Both the position numbers and the translations under genes were made by a program. Below are positions 1 through 11,160 of a stretch of 64,000 nucleotides of DNA, piece by piece. Position 1 is the first letter of the stretch. The number at the start of each line of letters is the position of its first letter. The DNA is from Xanthostigma xanthostigma (lineage: Eukaryota; Arthropoda; Insecta; Raphidioptera; Raphidiidae): contig OY754471.1 of NCBI GenBank assembly GCA_963575645.1, forward strand, positions 48,672,820-48,736,819, in the 5' to 3' direction. The notes below the pieces were generated by a model. It searched no databases and was not told the origin of the DNA. It was given only the letters and a program-made list of their open reading frames with translations.

Positions 1-3000
1 ATTTGTGGATAAAAAACAATGAGCTATCGCTACGACATACGCAGGCTTATCAAACGCCTGGTTAAAGGAAAGCAATAGAAGTCAAGAATATTTTGTAATA
101 CATACCAACTTGTAAAGAATGATGAATCTCTGTAGGGCCCTGGATCCAGTTTTGCACACGAGTTGAAAGTCGCGCACTGACTATACTGTTACTTTATTGG
201 ATTTTAGACACTGCACTGGAGTCCTTGTTTTATTATATCAATTTATTAAAATATAATATGACGAGTTGAAAGTCGCGAATTCTTATTAAAGTTTTATTTT
301 TAACACTGTCACTGGGCTGGTCGATGGTGATCTCTTCAGTCTGGTTGGCCATGTCGTTGTCCTGTAGATTCTAGTGGCAGAAGAAAGCCTTCGATTTAAT
401 GATTAAAATTTAAAAACACTTACTCGCGCGAACGCGGAGCCGGGGGACGAATCAACCCGCAGCGTCGTCTTGGATGAAAAATATTAGTGCTACAGGTCAA
501 TACCAAAATAAGCCGTGTTTTACGGTGTAAAACGTTGTGCACTGTTTAAATTTAATACAAGTGTTCCACCTTAAGACAACACCGTCTCGACTCGAACGAA
601 AACGAAGACACTCCCGCACTTTCTGTAAACGCGAGAGCCAGTAACCGGCGCCACGCACTACCGTCTCGAAAAGCGAAAAACGGAAAGATTTTATTAGTAG
701 TACATACATAATAATATAAAAAACTCGATGTGATCTGCAAATATTTTTAAGTGATTTTTACCGTCCTTTCTTCGCCAGCAAAGTGCTAAATTAGCCAAAA
801 AGAAATATTCCTCAAAACGCTTCCCTGCACAAAAAAACAACATTTTATTCAAAATACTAATAATTTGAGGGATTCATCTGACAAAGAACAATTGATAATT
901 TCGAAACTGAATGCTTATAGAATAAGCATTTATTTTATTTTAATTATTGCAAATTTGAGGTGCGAATGGAACCCACAAAATCCACTTGACAAAGAACTGC
1001 TGCGCTGGAGGCAATTTCGTTTTAAATGACGTCAAACAGCAATTTAGTTCGAATTTCAATGGTATGAATTTATATCGCTGTAAGTAGATCCAAGCAGATG
1101 CGGTGTATAATTGTGATCGCAATACGCCAGCCTAAACGGCTTCTCAACCAAGGTACGGAGTGCACCGGTGGCAGTCAATTAAAATAAAAAAAAACAAAAA
1201 AAAATCATACAGTGTCTGAGGGCGCCCTAGCCTGTACTAGTATTGCAACAGAAATCTATTACCCAACGTTCCTCGGCAAAGTTTGTCCACAGTTAGCAAG
1301 TAGAGCACTTAGCAGTAAAGTATCCGAGAATGAGACCGATCTGGAGTGTTTGGATCGTCCGTCCACAGCGCCCCGCTTCCCAGCCACCCTCTCAGAGGAT
1401 CGCAGTTCAATACAACAGCTCGCATCAAACTGAAAACGCGGATTCACCTTTCTAATGAATGCCGCTCAAGACGACCCGCCCAAAACGTTTCAGATAACAC
1501 CTAGGACATCCGGCGGATGAAAACAACGATCAAATTCAAAGTCGAGGCCGAGAACCCGAAATTAAACTGAAGTGACGTTCTTTCCGCCGAAAGAACTCTT
1601 CCTCCCTATGGGACTTCACGCAGTTCCGTTGGGAATGTCGTATCTAGTCTTAGATCACGTAGCTTTAATCTGCAATAGAAAAACTTGTTAACATCTTAAT
1701 TTAATTTGCCGACGCAGCTATTCATGCGTAAAATGAATGCCTAATGAATTTAGAAATGAAACTCATGTCTTTATCTTTAATGTTAGTCCACACTAAATTT
1801 TGAAAAACGTCCAAGACCTACTTTTAAGGTCAAAAATAAAAATATTTGCAGGTCATTTCACTCTAAGTAATTTAAGTTCGCAGTAGCAAATCGTAGTCCT
1901 TCCCAATGATTTCCACTGTCGAGCGTCTATAATCTAGTCTCTCCATCTCTCAGTTCATTATGCATACTTAAGGTCAAAGTAGCCGAGCGTCATTCAGTTC
2001 CAACGATGCCTGAAATAAAAAGCAAAAAACGTTAAAATTTGCACAGCAATAAAACAAAAGCAACACCATGAGAAAAGAAGTGTCACGTGGGCCGGGGCAA
2101 CACTTGTTTTTCCATAAATGTCACATTATATACAGAATTCAAACAATAACAAGAAATGTAAAAAAAAAATAAGACCCAATAATATCATTAGAAATGAGCG
2201 CATCGTTTTGCCATAGCAAATCATATCATTGGGTCCTGTGTGTAAAGTCGCCGCCCTCTCTTTACACCGTGATGGGTCCTACGATGATTTTCCCATCACC
2301 CCACCAATGTCCGATAGTAAACGAGTTCGATGACACATCGGTATATCGGTTAGCGTGCTGGCTTTTGGATCAACTGTCGTGGGTTCAGTTTCCAACTCTC
2401 CGCTCATGAATGCTTTGTGATGTCGTTTAATTTAATTTGATGATGTAATTAGACACCATGGTCTTAGTTGTCGAGCGTTCGGAGACGACGTTGGTTTCAC
2501 GACGTTATGATGTGTTTCCTCGACTTTCAAAATTGATTTTCGGCGCACCAAAACAATCCATAAAAATTTCATCTAATCCAAGTCCTTCGAAGAAAACCTC
2601 AAAATGTCGAAAAATGCCAATCTTCAATTTGGTTGTAAGGCTGATTACATCACGACATTCGCACAGCGAGCCGAATGAAAAATTTTGATTGCTCCTGAAA
2701 AAAAAATTGCAAATAATTTCTTTTCACAAGATTGATTTGCGCGCTGACAACAAATCATTAAGCAATACACAATAATAAACAAATAAACAGCTCTAGGCTA
2801 ATTTGCATATTATAGACGTTCAAAAAAACGAATGATTGAGCTTTATCTAAGGAATAATTGCCAGAAACTGTATATTTTTGTTTAGTTTTTTTTAATTATC
2901 TGGCTCGTCGTATATTCAATTTATAATTTAAATAAATAATATTTATTCAACACGCGTAATATGTAATTTCAGGGCCCTGCTAAATTCGGGAGAAATAATA

Positions 3001-3109
3001 GATTACTTCATGTTGACGCGTAGAGTGCTAATAATGAGCCGTACTGTGTGATAATGAATTTTCTGGACCAATAGGAACGCAGTAGCAAGCCCAAGCAGTT
3101 AAATAATGA
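1..3109. other. 5' region with no recognised gene
   Basis: No convincing coding exon was found. Between about 1212 and 1660 base composition is more GC-rich than its surroundings, and both strands are open over about 220 bp (1212-1433). The plus-strand reading resembles no family I know and lacks a convincing donor, so it could be an untranslated exon or transposon remnant. A short direct repeat (GAGTTGAAAGTCGCG) occurs near 162 and 264. The missing first exon of the off-track gene could lie here, but I could not identify a signal-peptide exon ending in the needed phase. Confidence 0.4.
2338..2402 (+). repeat. tRNA-like A/B-box segment (possible SINE head)
   Basis: A sequence resembling a Pol III A box (GGTTAGCGTGCTGG, from 2347) is followed at tRNA-like spacing by a B-box-like GGGTTCAGTTTCC near 2380-2392. 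No complete cloverleaf can be drawn. It may be the decayed head of a tRNA-derived SINE or a chance match. Confidence 0.25.
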
Positions 3110-5641
3110 AAAAAAAATTGGTTGTCTGTAAAGTCGGTTTACGGATGATAGTTTTACGTGATAACGTATTCCGTAATACATAACCTAAACCTCCCAAAAT
3201 TTGGTTTCAATCCGCTTATCCTTGGTGTCGGAATGATAAGAAATGTCAAAAGTGACGTTTGCAACTGTCAAAGTATTATGTTCTAATAATAATTAGTTAT
3301 TCCAATACTTAACTTAGAAGGCGTTGCATTTCACAAAATACTAATGTCAAAAAATTGAATTAAACATTAGAAATGCAGCCGTTTTCATGTTAAGACAAGA
3401 CATACGTTATTTTCTAATTTCCATGTACGGCAAACAAAGACGACCGACCGCGTCGCGCCATGCATTAGACAACATTGCATTTATACAGCTATTTTTCTAT
3501 ATAAATTTGTATAAAAAAACTGTTTAGGCAAATTCTGTTATACGAAATCTATGTAAAATGTTCTCCTCTTTCGTTTAAGACTGGTTTCAAACCGATCTGA
3601 TTTAAATTGAGCGAGAAATTAGCAAAAAGCACGCACAGGGTCAGGCGGAACGTTACGCGTTAGGAACGTTACGCGTTACGAGCGTTAGGAACGTTACACT
3701 TTTTCGTACATGCAGCCGGTGTTTTATCAATTTATAAGATTGGTGATTCATCAATTTATAAGACGTTATCACGTCAAAAAAACTGCACAGCTTCTGGACC
3801 AATAGGAACGTGGTAGGCGGTATTGTATATATTATGAAAACAGCATCGCAATTCAGTGAAAGTCCGATTACATATTACTCGTGCTAGTTGAATAAAATAT
3901 TATGTGCGACCATTGATCGAAGGAGAATATTCCACTCGCGTGTTACCGCACTCGCTACGCTCGTGCGGCAAATTTCACGCTCATGGAATCTTCTCCTTCT
4001 CTCACTAGTCGCACAATATACTATTAAACAGTTCTTAGATCCGATTCTATACACCGCGGAAAAAAGTCACTTTTAACAAACGTCAAAATCATGTGATTTT
4101 TATCGATCGTACTTTATCCAAGGTCTGAATCCTTTAGGATCCACATTGAGAAAAATCTTAATCCGCGTCATTTCTTTACCAATTTTATGTTTTGTGCTTC
4201 CACTAAAGCTATTTGGTTTAGTTGAGTAAAAAAATCTCATTTTCATTTCCTACCAAAAAAATTAAAACCAATTTGTACTGTCATGAAATTAAATGAGTTT
4301 CCTGCGCGAGGCTGTATATAATTTGCGCTGCATTTTCTGTCTGTATTTTTGTGTGCGGCGACAATCTGCTTTCTGCATATATACATTTTCCATCTTTGTT
4401 TCACGAACAGTGACAATCTCTACACGAGTTTGTGCGCGACGTGTGTCGAATAACCATTCGATTACGCAACACTGCGTTACTAGTCTGTACTGCGACTGCA
4501 TTATGTACACGGACTGATACAGTGGCGTTGCAAACGGGTATTTCTTTTAAAAATAATCATGCGAACAAATGGAAAAAAAGAAAAAAAAATGTTTGAAAAA
4601 ATGTTCAATGAACATTAAAGAAATTTGATTAACTCACTGAAAAACTATATTATAATAAAAAAAAAAAACAATTTAATTGAGAAATACTGAACATTTTTAC
4701 CAACGCCATTTTTAGCTGTTTTAAACCACTCAATTTTACCAACATTTTATATGGTGATCCACCTAGACGTAGAGTGACCAAGCGTCTCGAATTTTCCGGG
4801 GCATTATTACGCGAATTTTAAAATATTTGAATTTATTTTATGTGTGTGACTAAATATTTATACGCAATGACTCAAGTCCCAAGTTGGACTGCTAAAAAAA
4901 GTTAATTCGCATTTAAAATTTGGGTTATTAAAAAACACATTCGTTTTCGTGAATTGTAATGGGTACTAAAAAAAGGAAGTTTTTGACGTGATAACGTCTT
5001 ATAAATTGATGAATCACCAATCTTATAAATTGATAAAACACCGGCTGCATGCACGAAAAAGTGTAACGTTCCTAACGTTCGTAACGCGTAACGTTCCGCC
5101 TGACCCTGTGCGTGCTTTTTGCTAATTTCTCGCTCAATTTAAATCAGATCGGTTTGAAACCAGTCTTAAACGACAGAGGAGAACATTTTACATAGATTTC
5201 GTATAACAGAATTTGCCTAAACAGTTTTTTTATACAAATTTATATAGAAAAATAGCTGTATAAAATATAAATGCAATGTTGTCTAATGCATGGCGCGACG
5301 CGGTCGGTCGTCTTTGTTTGCCGTACATGGAAATTAGAATATAACGTATGTCTTGTCTTAACATGAAAACGGCTGCATTTCTAATGTTTAATTCAATTTT
5401 TTGACATTAGTATTTTGTGAAATGCAACGCCTTCTAAGTTAAGTATTGGAATAACTAATTATTATTAGAACATAATACTTTGACAGTTGCAAACGTCACT
5501 TTTGACATTTCTTATCATTCCGACACCAAGGATAAGCGGATTGAAACCAAATTTTGGGAGGTTTAGGTTATGTATTACGGAATACGTTATCACGTAAAAC
5601 TATCGTCCGTAAACCGACTTTACAGACAACCAATTTTTTTT
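3110..5641. mobile_element. DNA element with long inverted terminal arms
   Basis: The left arm (about 3110-3780) is the reverse complement of the right arm (about 4980-5641), nearly identical by eye. Both outer ends carry A/T-rich sequence followed by TTGGTTGTCTGTAAAGTCGG or its complement. The inner ends carry TTTTGACGTGATAACGTC. The unique centre (3790-4970) has no transposase-like reading frame, so the element is non-autonomous. A direct repeat TCTGGACCAATAGGAACG occurs just outside the left arm (from 3062) and again just inside it (from 3793), suggesting nested insertion. Short internal ACGTTACGCGTT tandem motifs lie near 3650-3700. Related sequence recurs at 7335-7805 and 10540-10725. 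Confidence 0.8.
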
Positions 5642-7334
5642 CTCAGACAAACCATTTCTGTCCCTCTGTCCCGCATTGCGTCACGACAAAAATGGTCACC
5701 CTACGAAAAAATGCATTTCTAGAATTTTTATCGGTCTGCAGCGGTACTTTTATGCAGCATCGGTCTGCACCGACGTCGACGCAAGCGAAGCAGCGGTTTA
5801 AAGCTATATAGTATCCAATATAAGATTATTCGTTACAGCATGAATGTAGTAAAAATGATACGGCAATGTACGACCGTATAAAAACTTCGGTGGTTTGCAA
5901 AGTTTCAAGGGTTGAATACTTAAATTATCCCGATAAGGGTGAGTTCCTATTATACATAACCCTATAGGTATATCGTATGAACGGGAAGTACCTACGTTCG
6001 CTCCGTATCGCCCAATAGACAACATACGTACTGAAAATAATAAGGTGAAAGTTTGCTGTTTTGTTTGTTTTTTTATAAAAAAAAGCATGGTGGAAAAATT
6101 TTGCAATCTGAATTGAAAATCGTCAAATTCCACATTTAATCAAAAAAGGCATTGCTTTAGCAACAATAACTAGATACTTATGTCATAATTTGGTACTGTA
6201 TATTATAGCCAAAATTATACTTTTAGTTTAGTTACCAAGTTTTATCAAAATTTAGATTGAAAACATAGTCTTAAATCTAGATTTAAAGCTAAAAGTCGCA
6301 TCAGAAATGTAGCATAAGTATCCTATATCCAAAATCTTAAAAAAGAAAAAAACTGCAAGAAAATGAAAAAGTCGATTACACCATAATACAGTAAAATTGG
6401 AATTATTAATCTGATTGTTTCAAAATTGCAAACATTTAATTATTTAATTAATGGCACAATATACAAATCATTAAGAGATAAAAACATTAATTTAATAATC
6501 TCAAATACCTCGTAACTATCCACGTTAAATATAGTCTAAAGTGCTGGGCAGGCTTTATTTAATTAACAAAAAAAACTTGATTTGTCTATGATTAGTAGGT
6601 AGAAGTTTTGTACCAAAATATGCATTGAGGGAGATTTATTTATGTTCACATTGGACAGAACAATTTTATCAAAAAAAACTGTTCTACGATATTTTTAAAT
6701 TAAAAATTTTGTTGAAATTCATAATTTTTATGATCATGTATACTACAATAATCTGCACAATTTACCATCTCAACTTGCATTGAGGCCCTGAGGATGAAAA
6801 TATAATTTTCGAAACGTTGGCCACAAGTGATACTTTGGTAAAGCTTATTTCTATTGTTCCTCAACCAAATAAATCTCCTTCAATATTTGTCTATCCAAAA
6901 AACTTTTCAAAATGAAAATTCCGTCTCGAAATTTTAAAGTTAATAAGCCAGTCCGTATAAAGTTGTAAGTATAGGCTCCGGGCTTTGCGTAAGTCAATCA
7001 AACAAACCTAACAAGGCATACCTAGTATATTCCCTTCAATAATATAATTACACCAGTTCACGGTCTGATGGAACTTATGTAATAATTAGGTACTCTTCTG
7101 TACTGCACATTCAATTTTTAGGCGCGAATAGCGTAAGCTAAAGCGCCTATATGTACTCGCTTTGTCTGTGAATCTGTGAATCTGTGATCCCGAATTTTGT
7201 ATCCAGCGTACAGCCCAAACGACTTAATCGATTTTAAAAAACTTTTTTTTGTTCGATTTGTCTCCGGGTAACTTAGATCCTAACGTCGCCCGATTTTTGA
7301 ATTTTTGCTCCAGAGGGGAGCAATTTAGAAAAAA
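5642..7334. other. Intergenic region, repeat fragments only
   Basis: No gene was recognised. The stretch is AT-rich with stop codons in all frames. It contains a short hammerhead-like fragment at 6788-6815 and, from about 7118, a GCGCGAATAGCGTAAGCTAA segment that reads like a dispersed-repeat end. Confidence 0.5.
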
Positions 7335-7805
7335 CGAAGTTTTTCGCTTATAACTCGCTCAATTTAAATCAGATCGGTTCGAAACCTGTCTTAAACGAAA
7401 GAGGAGAAAATTTTACATAAATTTCGTACAACAGAATTCGCCCAATCAGTTTTTTTATACACATTTATATAGAAATAAATTCAATCTGGTATAACCGATA
7501 GCAAACATCTTTCGGTTATCTCTCTCTGTTGCACGGTATAACATGGTAATATAATTATTGCGTATGTTCAGTCTTAAAATAAAATTGGTCGATAATTTTA
7601 TTTATGACAATAATGAAATTAAAAGATAGCATTTGTTCAAAAACGGATGCCGTTTCGAATATTTCTGAAATGCAACGCCTTCTAAGTTAACAATTTGAAT
7701 AACTAATTATTAGAACTTAATACTTTGACAGAAGCAAACGTCACTTTTGACATTTCTTATCATTCCGACACCAAGGATGAGCGGATTGAAACCAAATTTT
7801 GGGAG
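7335..7805. repeat. Diverged copy of the 3110-5641 element arm
   Basis: Two blocks (about 7350-7480 and 7666-7805) match the right arm of the 3110-5641 element (about 5130-5260 and 5415-5565) in the same orientation, separated by unrelated sequence. Shared landmarks are CTCGCTCAATTTAAATCAGA and GACACCAAGGATGAGCGGAT (GATAAGCGG in the other copy). The arm resumes at 10540, so the tandem arrays between 7806 and 10539 sit inside a rearranged element copy. Confidence 0.7.
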
Positions 7806-7980
7806 GATGTTTGATATGCAAATATGAAGTGGCCTATTGTTTTTGGGGAACATCGGCGCATGCGTAAAAGAATATATCTCTTATAATGTTGTTTTATATA
7901 ATAATTATATAGTTTTTAAGACGGTTTTTACTCTATCTATTTTTACTAGAAATTTTTGTAATTTTTTTGGGGAAAATCGG
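7806..7980. repeat. Left flanking unit of the GCGCATGCG tandem family
   Basis: This segment resembles the units at 10726-11160: a GGCGCATGCG core, then TATAATAATTATATAG-like sequence and a TCTATCTATTTTTACTAGAA tail. It runs directly into the first 120-bp satellite unit through the shared GGGGAAAATCGGTGACGTCA junction. Confidence 0.6.
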
Positions 7981-10539
7981 TGACGTCACTCTAAATCCAA
8001 TATGGCGGACTTCTAAAGATGGCGGACTAATTTTATTATGCTTTCCTACAATATGGGTATCAAATGAAAGGGCTTGCTGAGAATAACTCGAAAAATAAAG
8101 TGACGTCACTCTAAATCCAATATGGCGGACTTCTCAAGATGGCGGACTAATTTTATTATGCTTTCCAACAATATGGGTATCAAATAAAAGGGCTTGCTGA
8201 GAATAACTCGAAAAATGAAGTGACGTCACTCTAAATCCAATATGGCGGACTTCTAAAGATGGCGGACTAATTTTATTATGCTTTCCAACAATATGGGTAT
8301 CAAATGAAAGGGCTTGCTGAGAATAACTCGAAAAATAAAGTTACGTCACTCTAAATCCAATATGGCGGACTTCTAAAGATGGCGGACTAATGTTATTATG
8401 CTTTCCTACAATATGGGTATCAAATGAAAGGGCTTGCTGAGATTAACTCGAAAAATAAAGTGACGTCAGTCTAAAACCAATATGGCGGACTTTTAAAGAT
8501 GGCGGACTAAGTTTTTTATGCTTTCCTACAATATGGGTATCAAATGAAAGGGCTTGCTGAAAATGACTTGAAAAATAAAGTGACGTCCCTCTAAATCAAA
8601 TATGGCGGACTTCTAAAGATGGCGGACTAATTTTATTATGCTTTCCTACAATATGGGTATCAAATGAAAGGGCTTGCTGAGAATAACTCGAAAAATAAAG
8701 TTACGTCACTATAAATCCAATATGGCGGACTTCTAAAGATGGCGGACTAATTTTATTATGCTTTCCTACAATATGGGTATCAAATGAAAGGGCTTACTGA
8801 GAATAACTCGAAACATAAAGTGACGTCACTCTAAATCCAATATGGCGGACTTCTAAAGATGGCGGACTAATTTTATTATGCTTTCCTACAATATGGGTAT
8901 CAAATGAAAGGGCTTGCTGAGAATAACTCGAAAAATAAAGTAACGTCACTTTAAATCCAATATGGCGGACTTCTAAAGATGGCGGACTTATTTTATTATG
9001 CTTTCCTACAATATGGGTATCAAATGAAAGGGCTTGCTGAGAATAACTCGAAAAATAAAGTGACGTCACTCTAAATCCAATATGGCGGACTTTTAAAGAT
9101 GCCGGACTAATTTTATTATGCTTTCCAACAATATGGGTATCAAATGAAAGGGCTTGCTGAGAATAACTCGAAAAATAAAGTGACGTCACTCTAAATCCAA
9201 TATGGCGGACTTCTAAAGATGGCGGACTAATGTTATTATGCTTTCCTACAATATGGGTATCAAATGAAAGGGCTTGCTGAGAATAACTCGAATCATAAAG
9301 TGACGTCACTCTAAATCCAATATGGCGAACTTCTAAAGATGGCGGACTAATTTTATTATGCTTTCCAACAATATGGGTATCAAATGAAAGAGCTTGCTGA
9401 GAATAACTCGAAAAATAAAGTGACGTCACTCTAAATCCAATATGGCGGACTTCTAAAGATGGCGGACTAATGTTATTATGCTTTCCTACAATATGGGTAT
9501 CAAATGAAAGGGCTTGCTGAGAATAACTCGAATCATAAAGTGACGTCACTCTAAATCCAATATGGCGAACTTCTAAAGATGGCGGACTAATTTTATTATG
9601 CTTTCCAACAATATGGGTATCAAATGAAAGGGCTTGCTGAGAATAACTCGAAAAATAAAATTACGTTACTCTAAATCCAATATGGCGGACTTCTAAAGAT
9701 GGCGGACTAATGTTATTACGCTTTCCTACAATATGGGTATCAAATGAAAGGGCTTGCTAAGATTAACTCGAAAAATAAAGTGACGTCAGTCTAAAACCAA
9801 TATGGCGGACTTTTAAAGATGGCGTACTAAGTTTTTTATGCTTTCCTACAATATGGGTATCAAATGAAAGAGCTTGCTGAAAATAACTTGAAAAATAAAG
9901 TGACGTCACTCTAAATCAAATATGGCGGACTTCTAAAGATGGCGGACTAATTTTATTATGCTTTCCTACAATATGGGTATCAAATGAAAGGGCTTGCTGA
10001 GAATAACTCGAAAAATAAAGTTACGTCACTATAAATCCAATATGGCGGACTTCTAAAGATGGCGGACTAATTTTATTATGCTTTCCTACAATATGGGTAT
10101 CAAATGAAAGGGCTTGCTGAGAATAACTCGAAAAATAAAGTGACGTCACTCTAAATCCAATATGGCGGACTTCTAAAGATGGCGGACTAATTTTATTATG
10201 CTTTCCTACAATATGGGTATCAAATGAAAGGGCTTGCTGAGAATAACTCGAAAAATAAAGTAACGTCACTTTAAATCCAATATGGCGGACTTCTAAAGAT
10301 GGCGGACTTATTTTATTATGCTTTCCTACAATATGGGTATCAAATGAAAGGGCTTGCTGAGAATAACTCGAAAAATAAAGTGACGTCACTCTAAATCCAA
10401 TATGGCGGACTTCTAAAGATGGCGGACTAATTTTATTATGCTTTCCTACAATATGGGTATCAAATGAAAGGGCTTGCTGAGAAATAAAGTGACGTCACTC
10501 TAAATCCAATATGGCGGACTTCTAAAGATGGTGGACTAA
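7981..10539. repeat. 120-bp satellite array (about 21.4 units)
   Basis: Units begin every 120 bp at 7981, 8101, 8221 and so on to 10381. The unit beginning at 10381 is shortened to 107 bp and a partial unit follows (10488-10539). Each unit starts with TGACGTCACT, contains AATATGGCGGACTTC and AAGATGGCGGACTAA, then CAATATGGGTATCAAATGAA and ends AATAACTCGAAAAATAAAG. Diagnostic variants recur at 1,320 bp (11 units): units at 8341, 8461, 8701 and 8941 match 9661, 9781, 10021 and 10261. A two-unit repeat links 9181/9301 with 9421/9541. The unit length is divisible by three, so long antisense reading frames (8794-9549 and 10021-10389, 40-residue period) appear; these are probably not genes. Confidence 0.97.
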
Positions 10540-10725
10540 GTTTTTGACGTGATAACGTCTTATAAATTGATGAAACACCAGCTGCACGCACGAAAAAGTG
10601 TAACGTTCCGCCTGACCCTGTGCGCGCAAGCGAGAGCGCAGTAATGTATTATTAAATATGATATTCGAGCGGAATACGTTATCACGTAAAACTATCGTCC
10701 GTAAACCGACTTTACAGACATCCAA
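10540..10725. repeat. Inner and outer tips of the long-arm element
   Basis: From 10540 the sequence GTTTTTGACGTGATAACGTC matches the inner end of the 3110-5641 element arm. From about 10669 GAATACGTTATCACGTAAAA through CCGACTTTACAGACATCCAA matches its outer tip. Most of the arm between them is missing here but is found to the left of the satellite, indicating rearrangement around the array. Confidence 0.7.
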
Positions 10726-11160
10726 TTTTTTTATATAATAATGGTGTACTTTTTATAATGTTTTATTATTCTACTTTACAAGAAAGTTTTGTAAAATGTT
10801 TTTTGAGGGAAAGTCGGCGCATGCGCAGAAGAGGTATAAGTTATAAAGTTGTTTGTATATAACAATGGTATACTTTTCATAACTGTTTATTATTCGATCT
10901 ATTTTTACAAGAGTTTTGTATAATTTTTGGGAAAAATCGGCGCATGCGCAAAAGAGATACATGCCATCGTTGTTTTTTATATAATAATGGTGTACTTTTA
11001 TAATGTTTTATTATTTTATTTTAAAGAAAGTTTTGTAAAAAATTCTTTGAGCTAAAGTCGGCACATATATGTCATAAAGTTGTTTTTATATAATAATTGG
11101 GTACTTTTCATAACGGTTTATTTTTCTATCTGTTTTTACAAGAAAGTTATGAAATTTTTT
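10726..11160. repeat. Diverged tandem repeats with GCGCATGCGC cores
   Basis: About four units of 110-130 bp begin near 10735, 10863, 10981 and 11090. Each has a TATAATAATGGTGTACTTTT-like start and a TTTTACAAGAAAGTTTTGTA-like tail. The perfect palindrome GCGCATGCGC is at 10817-10826 and 10940-10949; the other units carry decayed versions. The last unit coincides with the left terminal inverted repeat of the next element. Confidence 0.75.

Noticed and set aside
1212..1433. 73-codon plus-strand frame and 62-codon minus-strand frame
   Set aside because: Both strands open through local GC content; no homology, no matching donor and no neighbouring exon.
7981..10539. CRISPR array
   Set aside because: The repeats are directly adjacent 120-bp units with no unique spacers, in animal DNA; this is a satellite.
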